DNA of 64,000 nucleotides from Phocoena phocoena (GCF_963924675.1 NC_089222.1:7074501-7138500); one strand, 5' to 3'; positions 11,750 to 22,706 are shown, counted from the first letter of the stretch. The notes: generated by a model not told the origin, from the letters alone. A program made the numbers and translations.

Positions 11750-13440
11750 TTAACCAGAGACATAAACCAATCATTACCTAACCAACTGGAAACACTGCTG
11801 CAAGGTCCTTTCTAATCTTGTTCAGCTCTCTGCTTTCATACCCAGCAACCTAACCAACAGCATAGAACGATTAGCTTAAACAAGTACCCAAAGAACGACA
11901 ATCTTGTAAAACATATCTGACTCTCCTTTTCTTAATTTACCCTTTTAAATTTCCCTTCTGATATTATATCATTTTTATGGGAGGAATTTATTTCTTTTTA
12001 AACCTGTGTTGGCAGAATAACTTGAACAAAAAGCTTGTTTTGCATGTTTGAACAACTATGCTTGGTATTGAGTACAGAATTTTCTTTAACTTTCTTTACC
12101 TTTTTTTTTTTAACATCTGCTCTCTAGGACACTATAAGCACTGTTAATCAATAATATCTCTTTCTAGCTAATAGTACAATAAACAGCAAAAATCACATAC
12201 CTTAAGACAGAGAGTATTAGTGGTGCCAGAGCCTATGCAATCCTCTTACTATCTTACCATCCCATGATCCATTATATTCAAGCCTTGAGGAATGACAGAC
12301 TTTGAGAAGTATCTCTTCTTCCTTCAAGCTGGTCTCTCAGAAGCCATTGTAGACAAGCACACACCAGGAACTCCCTCACACAGGAAGCACGTATGGATGT
12401 TGGCAGTGGGGCTGAGAGCTCATCATTATCTCATCACTGGGTCAGATGCAGAGATTGACAACACCAGCACCTTACGTTTGATTCACTTACTCCACATTGA
12501 GAGCAAATGCATGTTCCTCTCCATTAGAAGGGAGAGATGATAAACCACCACCATTTTCTTTTCTTTTTAAATCCAGAGTGGTATAATGGCTACAACAGAA
12601 TTGGTTGCTTTGAAAGTAATGGGGTGAGGCTGTCCACACCATTACTTTCAGCTCTGGCTTCTCACCAGTTCCATCCAAGGGACATTGTAACTGAGTTCAG
12701 TGATTCACACACTCTGTATTTGCAAGTTTACAGAGTTTTGGGGTTCTTCTCCTTTCAGTCCAAACACACCAGACACACTCTAGGGAAGTAAGGGCTGGAT
12801 TTCAGCAGTTTTCAGAGAGAAATTCCTTTCAGAGCTTATGTGTGTTTGCTCTGATATTACACACTCTTTGTGCCTTTGCTGAAAAATCCCCATTTCACTA
12901 ACAACTGTCTATTAGACAGGGTGGGTGAGAGCTGTTTCTTGGGAAATGGCTTTCCTATGGTGCTTGTGGGTCACTCATCATGGCTGAGACTTAATTACCA
13001 CTTCACGAAAAATGCCATCAATGGAAAGAAAAAAAAAACAAAAATACCCTACTACTTTGATTTAATCAGCAATGGGTCTGATGAATGCAAAAAAGGAGGA
13101 TAGTGTCTAATTATTTTTCCATTTTTATCTCCATTAAAGCACATTAATTCTAAAAATTATTTTCAAAGATGAAAGCTGATTTTCAAATTGGGACATGGAA
13201 TATGCATGGGCTTTTTCTTTTCTCAGGAACATATCTTTAAGGGGGTCATTGTATTGTGGGGAGACAGAGGTTCATGTTTTTATCAAACTTAGATGTATAC
13301 CTAGATCTAATTCTATCTATATTTAAAGACCAAATATAATATGACAAGATAAAATGCTTACAGTCATTTATCCATTTAGAGAAAAATTCTTCCGTGTGGC
13401 AAACTTTTTCACAATGTCTTCACAGATGGAGACATTGAAG
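11750..13440. other. Unassigned sequence
   Basis: No repeat family recognised. It contains a 16 bp stem hairpin at 12611-12650. The open frames at 12292-13103 have no domain resemblance and overlap in several registers, so I do not call them genes. Confidence 0.45.
12611..12650. repeat. Inverted repeat, 16 bp arms, 8 nt loop
   Basis: 12611-12626 (tgaaagtaatggggtg) pairs with 12635-12650 at 15 of 16 positions, around the loop 'aggctgtc'. It could be the core of a short palindromic MITE or a chance hairpin. The flanks show no further symmetry. Confidence 0.85.
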
Positions 13441-13449
13441 CTGAATCTG

Positions 13450-13961
13450 GCCTCTGTACCCCAACACCAAGTTAAATCTCAGAGACAGAGTTTTGGATAA
13501 AGAAGAAAAGAATAGATTTATTGCTTTGCCACACAAAGGGGGTCACAGCAGGCCCTCAAAACTGTGTGTCCTGACCTGGAGGGGGCAGTGAGGGGTTTTA
13601 TAGTAATGATTCAAAGAGGAAGGCATGATAAGCTCATAGACATTCTTCTGATTGGTTGGTGGGGAGGTAAGCGGGAGTCAGCATCATCAACCTTCTGGTT
13701 CCAACCTGTCTGAGGTCTATATGCCTGTGGGAATCATACAGTTAACTTCTCCCACCTGGTGGGGGTTTCAGTATCTGCAAAACAGCTCAAAGATATTGTG
13801 ACGTGTATCCCTTGAGGGGGAACCAGGACCTGCCCCAAGGCTGCGCTATTGTTTCTTGACTGTCCCCGATTAGCAACTCTTTGAACCTGCCTGTTGGAAC
13901 TCAGGGAAGGTCATGGAGGCTGAATAAAGCCTATTTCTTGTAATCAAGAAATGGGGGACAC
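13450..13961 (-). mobile_element. Solo LTR of an endogenous retrovirus
   Basis: Read on the minus strand, the block starts near 13961 with 'tgtcccccatttcttg'. It has a TATAAAA promoter box at 13596-13602 and an AATAAA signal at 13517-13522, then ends near 13450. That order of U3 promoter, about 75 bp and a polyadenylation signal is LTR architecture. No gag, pol or env remains and no second LTR is present within several kilobases, so it is a solo LTR. The termini and target duplication are uncertain, and I do not name the family. Confidence 0.7.
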
Positions 13962-14699
13962 AGAAAAGGTATTTGTGCCCAAGAGCCACACAGGGTCCTG
14001 CTTGGTTTCAACATTATAAGAGGTGGCAGAGAACCCTGACTCAGGAAGGATATGGAAAGAAGTGTCACTCCCAGTCACTTCTGATTGGCCAGATTTGGAA
14101 GGCAAAATTTTGCAGGAGAAAATGTTGACTGCCCCAGAGCTTATTCCAAAGTGACTTGAAAACTTACTTAGGTCCATTCAGTGAAAATCCATAAACAATT
14201 ACTATATGATCTTCCTATTTTGACATTTTTAATTCATCAATGCTTAAAAAAATCTTTTTTTATTCATATTTGCACATCCTCAAAATCTAAGAGATAAGCT
14301 TTGGGACAATCAGCATTTCCCTTTCTTTTGATTCTAAGACTATCTTAGCAAATATAAACCAATAACAAACAAAAATAAATAAATAAAAACGTGAGAGAAG
14401 CGAGGGAAAAGTCGTTCTCACAGCGTATCAGATAAAAACAGATTGTTATCACTGTAAGTCTAGAGGATAGAAATAGAGGACCTTGAGACAGTCTTTTCAA
14501 AAGGTACTTAAAAGGTTAGGAGAAAACCTTAATATTGTCAAACCACTCAACAGACAAAGTCAGCTGAGTCAGGATTTCTCTCCTTCCTTGGATTTTGGAA
14601 AAGATCTCAGAAAACTTCTTCTATAGTCTTCAAACTTTTCATCACTTGGAATTCATATTTTTGAAAGAATTAATTGACCAAATTACATTCAATGATAAG
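13962..14699. other. Unassigned sequence
   Basis: Nothing recognised. 13962-14180 could still be LTR-associated but shows no clear motif. Confidence 0.35.
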
Positions 14700-14709
14700 T
14701 AATAATAAT

Positions 14710-14812
14710 TTATTGTGATGATTTATTTTATGTGCCAGCTTGGCTAGGTCACAGTAACCAGATAGTTGGTCAAGCACTAGTCTGGACAATCCCAACTAAT
14801 ACATTCTTTTTA
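14710..14812 (+). repeat. Fragment of ancient 'gttaattttatgtgtcaac' repeat
   Basis: 'gatttattttatgtgccagc' followed by 'gttggtcaagcactagtctg' matches the other end of the ancient family also seen at 1425-2290, here on the opposite strand and truncated. Confidence 0.5.
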
Positions 14813-14814
14813 TT

Positions 14815-15470
14815 ATTTTTGTTTGTCAAATGACATAAAGAATTATTATTCATCAGAGATATACGTGTTAGGAAGTGGAGAGAATGTATTTCAACAACTT
14901 TTACATTCGTTTGAAAAGGAAAAACTAAACACGTAAGTTATGTAGAGTGAAAAATGAGAACTCAAGGACATAAATAAAATTTCAAAAAGTAATAGCTAAA
15001 TGGTTTTAAATAATACATATTTTGGTCCAGGAGAGAATCAGAGAGAAGGAGGATAGGAAGAGAGAAGAGAGCTGTCAGGAGATGGTAGAAAGGTTAGTCA
15101 ACATGTTATCATCATTCATAATCTGTTTGGTATGGAGGATTAATGGACTAGATGTCAAATCATGTTCAGATGGTGGGAAGCTGATAGAGGTACGGGATTG
15201 CCCTCCAGCATGGGGGGCACAATGGAGATGGGGACCACTTCTTGCATCTCTCAGTAAGTCAGAGGGATTCAAGTTGATCTTTGCCTTCTAACCAACATAG
15301 AATTATCACACTTATCTTTTAGAATAAATGTAAATCCAGCTAGAGAAAGGATGATTAGCTGGATGGGCATTTTTATTTCAGACATAAAGACAATTTCTAT
15401 TAGGCTTTTGAGACATGAAATAACCCTAGAAATTTAGAGAGTACAGATTGGGAACCATTTGTCCAGTCCT
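14815..15470. other. Unassigned sequence
   Basis: No recognised feature. An open frame at 15022-15291 has no domain and no codon signal. Confidence 0.4.
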
Positions 15471-15474
15471 GCAT

Positions 15475-15542
15475 TTCTCATCTTACTGATGAGGAAATAG
15501 AAGCCCTAGAGAAGGTTAATGTCTTTGAGGAGACTGAATCAT
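15475..15542 (-). repeat. MIR or L2 relic
   Basis: 'ctcatcttactgatgaggaa' resembles the antisense of the 'cctcatctgtaaaatg' part of MIR. Short and diverged. Confidence 0.4.
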
Positions 15543-15760
15543 GAAGTCCCTGAACAATACTGAGATTGATTATCAGGTTTCAGTCTGTTTTTTAGATTTT
15601 AGGATTTGTTTTTCTAGCTTTATAGAGATTTAATACTCTTTCCTAAGACAAGTTTCAGTTTCTGAGAAGTGGATGCAGGTATACAAGTTCCAGATTTTAC
15701 TTGCTCCCAACTTCCCCATTCACTTTATAATTGCCTGGGATATGTTTAAAATGGAAGACA

Positions 15761-15878
15761 TTTTTTTTTGCATCACAGCGGGGCTTGCCAGGGATCTTAG
15801 TACCCCAACCAGGGATCAAACCTGTGATCCCGCAGTGGAAGTGTGGAGTCCTAACCACTGGACCACCAGGGAAGTCCC
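15761..15878 (-). mobile_element. Old CHR-type tRNA SINE, truncated
   Basis: The complement starts 'gggacttccctggtggtcca' at 15878 and keeps the tRNA-like head with a B-box-like region. The tail is lost, and a T-run at 15761-15769 marks the poly(A). At 118 bp it is shorter and more diverged than the other CHR copies. I infer an older subfamily. Confidence 0.85.
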
Positions 15879-15879
15879 T

Positions 15880-17388
15880 ATATTTTGTTTTAAAGTAAGC
15901 CCCTGACAGTACATGAGTCAAATCATGTTTGTGGCTAGTGTAGACTCCATACTACTGCCACCTGCCACATCAGATAGGATGGAGGTTGGCTCTATCTTTG
16001 TCTGCCTCTCCTTTCTGGTCCACACGGGAATCACTAACCATGAAACAAATTCTTGGTAATGAAGTCTGAGGGTGGACTACACATTGAATCTTGTGGCTGA
16101 AAGGAGTGTGCGATGTGTCTCTAAGATCAAAAGTGAAAAAGTTAATTATTTCAAAATTCTTTCTCTTCTTCTCTCCTCTCGAAAAACAACACTAAGGCAA
16201 TGCACACATTTGGGAATTAGAGGCCAGCATGTGACTAAGACAATGGTTTAATCATGCAGGGAAGGATGGCCAGGACATTTATTTTTGTTCAATGAACTGA
16301 GATAATTTTACTCCTCTTTCTAGATCTCTCAGAAAAAGTTATTTTAGGGCCATTCAAAAATGGAATGCCTTGAACAGTCACCTTTTATTTTAAGGACCTA
16401 CAGGGAATGTTTGAGTCATTCTAATTTCACAGAAATTTTCCTGAAAGGGGAGGAATGTGTCTCTTTGCTGTTCATGCCCTTGGCCTTAAATGTACTGAGT
16501 GGATGGGGGAATTTGACAGCCTTTGTTCTAAAGTTAGCCCTCTTTCTCTATTTCAGATTCAGTAGGAGGAGGACTGAACTTCGTAATTAATACTCAGGAA
16601 ATTAGCAATCAGCAATGGCAGAGAGACAAAACATGCATGTGGACGCATCACAGCCACCCCTGACAGGCAAAGGTCAGGGGGGCTCACGACAGCAGAGATC
16701 CCAACAGCAGTATCCGTACCTCTTTTTAGCTGGTTTTGATCCTTGTAAACACACTTCTTCAGTGTCCCAGAAGTGTAAAAGCAGGACTGATTTTTGCCAC
16801 TGTGCCTCTGGTTATTTCCTTAGGAATTTTTTTTTTTTTTTTTAAGGGGCTGGTTGTTTCTGCTGCATGTAAATGTACTCAGATAAACCAAAGGTAGGCT
16901 CTTCCTCAGAATCCAAGGATATCTTTCCTTCTCCTCTTGCATAGAAATAAGAGTAGTATCTGAGAATCAGCTTTGGATCCAGCAGGCTTTAAGAGGGCAG
17001 GCTGTTTATTTCTGTAATAAGGGGCTATTGAAACATGAAAATTGAACCTTTCTTAAAAGGGCAAGCTGTTTATTTGAAGGGTCAGGAACAAGAGTCAGCA
17101 GGAATCCCAGGGACCACTTCTGAAGAACTTACATCTGTTGGGGAGGACAATAAACTCTTGATTGATTCCATTATCTGCAGAAGTGACAAAGAGTGTTCAC
17201 AGAATTATAAATTCTAAAGGAATTGTTTCTGCATAATCACGGTTATAAAGGCTTTTATTAGTATAAGCATGTATGTTTGATTATTTATGTGCGAGTGTGT
17301 GCATATATGTATACTTAGGGCAAATAAGTCAGTGTGCATCATTTGCTCAGTTTTAGCTACTTCTTGGAGACCCTGGAATCTGACCCAA
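15880..17388. other. Unassigned sequence
   Basis: No repeat family, RNA gene or exon recognised. A T-run of about 17 at 16828-16844 is not attached to a recognised retroposon. Confidence 0.4.
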
Positions 17389-17395
17389 TCCTACC

Positions 17396-17729
17396 TTTTT
17401 TTTTTTTTTTTTTTTTTTTAATAGTGTTTATTTATTTTTACTTGTTGACAGTTTGCTTTTTATTTATGGCTGTGTTGGGTCTTCGTTTCTGTGCGAGGGC
17501 TTTCTCTAGTTGTGGCAAGCGGGGGCCACTCTTCATCGCGGTGCGCGGGCCTCTCACTATCGCGGCCTCTCTTGTTGTGGAGCGCAGGCTCCAGACGCGC
17601 AGGCTCAGTAATTGTGGCTCACGGGCCCAGTTGCTCCGCGGCATGTGGGATCTTCCCAGACCAGGGCTCGAACCCGTGTCCCCTGCATTGGCAGGCAGAT
17701 TCTCAACCACTGCGCCACCAGGGAAGCCC
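17396..17729 (-). mobile_element. CHR SINE, full-length long form
   Basis: On the minus strand it runs from the tRNA-derived head at 17729 through the body to a long poly(A), seen as a T-run from 17396. It has the 3' extension ('acccaacacagccataaata' type) absent from the shorter copies. The duplication tcctacc flanks it at 17389-17395 and 17730-17736. Three overlapping open frames here are SINE sequence, not genes. Confidence 0.93.
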
Positions 17730-17850
17730 TCCTACCTTTTTTCAATGAACATTCAGCAAACGTTCTTGCCCTGAAGCACGGTGCGAGGTGCAGGAGCCAT
17801 CTTTGGATCAAAGGCAATGTATGACTTCCATGGGATCTTTTATTTCTCTG

Positions 17851-18175
17851 TCATTTTTATTTTTTTTAATTTTTATTTTATATTGGACAGTAGTGGATTT
17901 AAAATGTTGTGTTAGTTTCAGGTGTACAGCACAGTGATTCAGTTATACATATACATACATCTCTTCTTTTTCAAATTCTTTTCCCATTTAGGTTATTACA
18001 GAATATTGAGCAGAGTTCCCTGTGCTATATAGTAGGTCCTTGTTGGTTATCTATTTTAAATATAGCAGTGTGTACATGTCAATCCGAAACTCCCAATCTA
18101 CCCATCCCCCACCCCATACCGTTCCCCATGGTAGCTATAAGTTTGTTCTCTGTGTCTGTTTCTGTTTTGTAACCT
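17851..18175 (-). mobile_element. L1 3' end, antisense
   Basis: The plus strand reads 'gttagtttcaggtgtacagc', 'agagttccctgtgctatata' and 'tccatt/caatccgaaactccc'-type blocks, the complement of the cetartiodactyl L1 tail. About 320 bp, 5'-truncated near 18175. Confidence 0.9.
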
Positions 18176-18455
18176 TTTTTTATTATAGTGGCCATGGTCT
18201 TTGCGTTATTTCCCAGGCCAAGCGTTCTTCTTGGTCTTGAATGAAACCTTATCTGCCTCTGGGTGCTTTGATCATTCAAATTGTTTCCAGTTCATGACCC
18301 TTCCCTGTTTTCCTATTTTATCTTATCTTATATCTGGTCTGGCATCCTCATTTCTGTCACCTCCTAGCCCCTGTAGGCATTTGAGCTTGCAGTGCTCTTC
18401 CCTGGGCTTACTCTTTATTATCTTTAGGATAAGACAAAGAACCTTGTTCTTAATA

Positions 18456-18785
18456 CAGACATAGACATACCTCATTGTATTGTGCTTTGAAGATATTGTG
18501 TTTTTTACAAATTGAAGGTGTGTGTGAACCCTGTGTTGTCTGACGATGGTTAGCATTTTTAGCATTAAAGTATGTTTTCATTAAGGTATGTACATTGTCT
18601 TTGTAGACGTAATGCTCTTGCACACTTAGTAGACTATAGCATAGTGTAAACATAACTTTATATGCACTGGGAAACCAAAAATATTTGTATGACTTATTTT
18701 TTTATGATATTCAATTTATTGCATTAGTTGCAGTATTCATTTATCGCTCTGGAACCAAACCCACGATATCTCTGAGGTGTGCCTG
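18456..18785 (+). mobile_element. Tigger1-type MITE
   Basis: The left part 'gacatacctcattgtattgt' and the right end 'ctctgaggtgtgcctg' are the inverted ends of a pogo-like Tigger1 element. It is flanked by TA (18454-18455 and 18786-18787), the target dinucleotide for Tc1/mariner. About 110 bp of the left end is joined to about 220 bp of the right end ('gatggttagcatttttagca' onward), so the transposase gene is deleted. A small duplication of 'acatag' occurs at the left end. Confidence 0.88.
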
Positions 18786-18959
18786 TAATTCAACAGTAAC
18801 ATATTCCTCAAGAGAGGCTGAAAGTGCTATATTTAATTCTGTATTCTTGGGAAAGTCCTTTAACTTCCCTGGTTCTTATTTTTTTTTTCTCTCAGGTAAG
18901 AGAGTTGGGCTGGATAAGCGATGCTCAAATTTTAGGCTGCATAACCGCCCCCTCCCCAA

Positions 18960-19118
18960 AATAATTGGTTAAACGTGTGCATTCCTAAGCCTGAATCTTA
19001 AAGTTTTAAATTACGTATTTCTCAACATGAACATATAAATCATTATTTGAGCATGTCTATCAGGTAATTTTTGTTGAGATGGTATAAGGACCACACTTTG
19101 AGAAATAATGTTCTAGAT
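18960..19118 (+). repeat. Possible hAT-Charlie relic
   Basis: 'aaggaccacactttgagaaa' is the characteristic right end of several non-autonomous Charlie elements. The left part is too diverged to place. Confidence 0.4.
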
Positions 19119-19149
19119 TATTTCTACTTTTTAAAGACAGCTCCCACAT

Positions 19150-19488
19150 CTTCCATCTGACCTGTTTCTTTTATAATGTGGAGTCGCTCCACCTCCCACT
19201 GAGAGGTGGGGTTTATAACCTCCCCTTGAATCTGGGTGAGCTGTGACTATGCTGTGTAACTTTCGGTGCTAGCTTTGATGATATAGCTTCTGCCTGGTAC
19301 CATTGGGAGGCTTGCTTTTGGAATCTAACTGCTACACAAATCAGGACACCACAACTAGACTATACCAAAAGGCCATTGGAAGATCCTATGCAGTCATTTC
19401 AGCCAAAAATCCCAGCTAAACTTTTGGCTGACAGCTGGAACCAATTTGCCAGCAAGGTGAATGAGCCACCTTAGAAGTGGGTCCTTGG
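19150..19488 (+). mobile_element. MLT1 LTR (ERVL-MaLR), left part
   Basis: 'tgctgtgtaactttcggtgc', 'cagctggaaccaatttgcc' and 'ggtgaatgagccacctt' are MLT1 LTR blocks in sense orientation. It stops at 19488 and resumes at 20180 with a duplicated join, so it was split by the insertion at 19489-20179. Confidence 0.75.
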
Positions 19489-20179
19489 AAGAGAAATGTC
19501 ATTTTAATCTCCCCCGCCTACCTACTTCTTTGAGCCAAGAAGCTATTTTGGACTTTGGGGTCTGGCTCCATTTTAGCTGAGAAGATATTACCAAGTGATA
19601 TGGATCCCAGAAAACAAGGACTAGTGATATAAGGAATCAGGAAACCGTGGAAAGCTTGTATGGGTAAAGAAGTTCAGATAAGAATGAGGATTAAAGGAAA
19701 GATTTAAATTGTGAGCAGGAACCCAGCATAACAAGTAGGGGAGGCATATTGAGATTTAGCAATTCTTATAACAGTTAGGTGTAGGTGTCAAACTCGTAGC
19801 AGAGTCAGGCTTGGTCTGGACTGACTGTATTACTAATGAAGGCTTGGCTCAGTTCTGGTCCCAGTGGATCCAATATTTCCCAGAACTCTGATTAGAGTTG
19901 GAAGCAGTTGCAACCTCAGGTGAAAGTGTGACCTTTGGAAAATGTGACCTGGGACCTGGGTTCTGAGGTTACCATTCTACTAGTGGCACCAATGTTCTCT
20001 AACACTTAATTTATTCTGATTACCACCGTTCTCCTTACACAGAATTTATTTAATTTTTATTTAGGGTCTGTTGACTTCAAACTATTGTGAAGAAACAAGT
20101 ACAATAAAACTGCTATTCCATTAAAATAATGGAGCTATTAAAACAAACAAAAAAAACCCCCAAACAAACAAACAAACAA
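19489..20179 (+). pseudogene. Retroposed fragment of unidentified transcript
   Basis: This block of about 690 bp interrupts the MLT1 LTR. Both sides carry the same sequence, 'agaagtgggtccttgg' (19473-19488) and a copy with a 4 bp internal expansion (20180-20199), as a TSD would. It contains an AATAAA at about 20103-20108 and ends about 30-40 nt later in a run of A and CAAA units (20140-20179). That is the layout of a retroposed polyadenylated RNA. No repeat family or open frame is recognised inside, so a 5'-truncated retrocopy of a 3'UTR or noncoding RNA is the simplest reading. An unfamiliar retroposon family is the alternative. Confidence 0.6.
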
Positions 20180-20337
20180 AGAAGTGGGTGGGTCCTTGGT
20201 CCCAATGGAACCATCCATCTGATGCCCTGCTGAACCCCACTCAAACAACAGGCTTTTGAGTTAAATAAGTAATTGTTGTTATTGCAGGTCACTAAGTTTG
20301 GAGTTGGTTTGTTACACAGTAACAGATATTTCAAACA
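20180..20337 (+). mobile_element. MLT1 LTR, right part
   Basis: This continues the interrupted LTR. 'gttgttattgcaggtcacta' and 'gtttgttacacagtaacaga' are the typical MLT1 3' end. Joined to 19150-19488 it gives one LTR. Confidence 0.75.
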
Positions 20338-20374
20338 GTTTCTAAAATTTATAATCTAGGTTGGCCAAGTGTAA

Positions 20375-20552
20375 AAATCAGATCAGGTGCCTTGAAACTA
20401 GACAGACCTGGCCTACACAGTGTCTCGGAATTAGTTCCTGGGTTACTATGGTCAAATCACTAGCACTCTCTGAAGCTCAGAGACTTGATTTACAAAATGA
20501 CAGTAATATATTATCACCTATTACTTGGGGCAGTTTTGAGAATTACATGGCC
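20375..20552 (+). repeat. MIR SINE relic
   Basis: The order 'gacagacctggcctacacag', 'tggtcaaatcactagcactc' and 'acttgatttacaaaatgaca' follows MIR in sense orientation, diverged. Confidence 0.6.
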
Positions 20553-20559
20553 TTCAGAG

Positions 20560-21605
20560 CCAGGCAATCAAAGGGTGTCTCCTGGGCTGCAGCTGCCAAA
20601 ACCGAGGCAACAGACGTATGTCAAAGATGCTCCCCAGGAGATACTGGCACCGTGGGGTGTGGCTATGGGAAAGACAAGGATGGCGCCTCCTGGTTTGGGG
20701 GAAAGATGGCACCTGTTGAGGAAAGATGTCTTCCACTGCCTTTCGTGAGTAGTGGTAGAGTGTGAAATGTTGCCAACAGTGCCTCTGTCCCTGGAGAGCA
20801 TCCCAACAGGTCCCTGCCTCTCCAGCAGATGCTTTTTTTTTTTTTCATGTGCTTTGCTTCTTTTTTTTTTAAATTTATTTTTATTGTAGTATAGCTGATT
20901 TACAAAGTTGTGTTAGTTTCAGGTGTAGAGCAAAGTGAATCAGCTATACATATATCCAGTCTTTTTTAGATTCTTTTCCCATATCAGTCATTACAGAGTA
21001 TTGAGCAGAGTTCCCTGTGCTCTACAGTAGGTCCTTCTTAGTTATCTATTTAATATATAGTAGTGTGTATATGTCAATCCAGCAGATCCTCTAAGATTAG
21101 CACCTGCATCTCCTTTACGTATAGTCTCAGTGCTTTTCAAACTGCTGTGTCCAGGCTCTGCCCTGAGGCAAGTGAGTCTGCATGCAAACCTTTAAATAGG
21201 TGTTTCTCAGCTTGCTACAGCCCTCTGGGCCTTGTGGAACCAAGCCCCCTTGGTTTGCAAAGACAGGTGTTTGGGGGGTTTGTCTCTCAGGTGCAGGTGT
21301 TAAAAGTTGGGGTGCCTGGTAAGGGGTATGAACCCTTCCCTCCTCAGAAAGAACCCCTGGATTTGTGAGCTCCTTCCTGATTGTGGGTTGCTGTGCCAGT
21401 GGTGGGGTTTATAGCAAGGCTGTGTCTTAGCCTTTCCTACTGGCCTCAGTGTGACCCTCTTCTCCTTTGCTGAAGTAAAGGAGTTGCTCAGCTAGCTTTC
21501 AGGTCCTTTTCAGAGGGGATGGTTCTATATGTGGCTGTAGTTCCAATGTGTCCTTGGGAGGAGGTGAGTTCAGCATCTTCCTATGTTGCCATCTTGGACA
21601 TCTAC
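20560..21605 (-). mobile_element. L1 5'UTR and 5' end, antisense
   Basis: GC-richer than its surroundings. The complement of the right end reads 'tccaagatggcaacatagga' and then 'tgaactcacctcctcccaag', the start of an L1 5'UTR, so the L1 5' terminus is at about 21605. Sequence from 20560 to 20830 continues the 5'UTR away from that end. A separate L1 3' end interrupts it at 20831-21077. Confidence 0.7.
20831..21077 (-). mobile_element. L1 3' end, antisense, with target duplication
   Basis: After T-rich sequence the plus strand reads 'ttattgtagtatagctgatt' through 'agttccctgtgctctacagt', the complement of the L1 tail. 'tccagcagat' is present at 20821-20830 and again at 21078-21087, a 10 bp TSD that fixes both ends of the insertion. 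Confidence 0.9.
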
Positions 21606-21981
21606 TCTACTTTGTTTTCTTTTTCCTCCTTTTCCTGCTTTCTCTTGGATTAACTGATTTTTAAAAAAATGACTTCCGTTAATGCTCTTTTTTGTTTGCC
21701 TTTTAGCTAGAATTCTTTATATTGTCGTTTTAATAGTCACTTTAGCATTCATAGTGTGCATTTTCATCGTAGCCTACTTTCAAGTGATAATATATCACTG
21801 CACATCTAGTAAAGCAAACTTACAGTTCATTTTTTTCCTTCTTGACCTACGTGCTATGATTGTCATAAAATTTTCTTGTACATATATGATCAACCCCAAA
21901 GTACATTGATACATGCCAACTAAAATATGAGGCAGAAATTTTAGAATTTCAGAATCACAATTATACAACTGTAATGTAATA
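21606..21981. other. Unassigned AT-rich sequence
   Basis: No recognised feature. Confidence 0.4.
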
Positions 21982-22398
21982 CAGTTGACCCTTGAACAAC
22001 ATGGGTTTGAACTGTATGGGTCCACTTATATGCAGATATCTTTCACTAAATACTACAGTATTACAATGCATGTTGAACCCCCTGATGCAGAAATGGAGGT
22101 CGGACTGTAAACTTATATGTGGATTTTTTTTTTTTTTTTGGCGGTACGCGGGCCTCTCACTGTTGTGGCCTCTCCCGTGTGGAGCACAGGCTCCAGACAC
22201 GCAGGCTCAGCAGCCATGGCTCACGGGCCCAGCCGCTCCGCGGCATGTGGGATCTTCCCGGACCGGGACACAAACTCGTGTCCCCTACATCATCAGGCGG
22301 ACTCTCAATCACTGTGCCACCAGGGAAGCCCTATATGTGGATTTTTGACTCTGCAGTGGGTCAGCACCCAACCCCCCCTGTTGTTCAAAGGTCAACTC
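21982..22398 (+). mobile_element. MER8-like Tc1/mariner MITE, split by a SINE
   Basis: The left end 'cagttgacccttgaacaaca' and the right part 'ttgttcaaaggtcaact' are inverted, as in a MER8-type non-autonomous pogo element. TA precedes the left end. The right TA is lost. The SINE at 22124-22331 lies inside, so about 200 bp belong to the MITE itself. Confidence 0.78.
22124..22331 (-). mobile_element. CHR SINE, short form, nested in MITE
   Basis: The T-run at 22124-22139 (poly(A)) is followed by the complement of the body, ending in 'cagggaagccc'. The 15 bp duplication tatatgtggattttt flanks it at 22114-22128 and 22332-22346. Divergence from the other short copies is modest, including loss of a base near 'cccgtgtgg'. 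Confidence 0.95.
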
Positions 22399-22706
22399 TG
22401 TTGGATTTGGGCAAGAGGCATCCAATAAATGCTAAAATCTTTGGGTGAAAGGTATTGAAAAACAATATTCGTCTTTTAGTGCCATATACCTGTACACTCT
22501 TTATTACCTATAAAAGGGAAAAAGTTCATTTATAAGGAAAGATGTGGTATCTAAACTCAGATGCAGAACTTAGAATCACCGTTTATGGAGCAAACAGATA
22601 TTATGTGCCACCAGTGGAATGCAATGGAGAGTAAATAATCACATCTATGTGACATTCTTGCCAAAAGTGTTTCTCCTGGATCTAATCATGAGGAAATAGT
22701 CATACT
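22399..22706. other. Unassigned sequence
   Basis: No recognised feature. Confidence 0.4.

Noticed and set aside
12292..13103. Run of overlapping open frames in unassigned DNA
   Set aside because: Several frames and both strands are open to similar lengths, with no domain, splice or codon-bias support.
17334..17774. Open frame of 146 codons, among the longest in the window
   Set aside because: It spans a CHR SINE and its T-run. No conserved domain; the frame depends on the SINE sequence.
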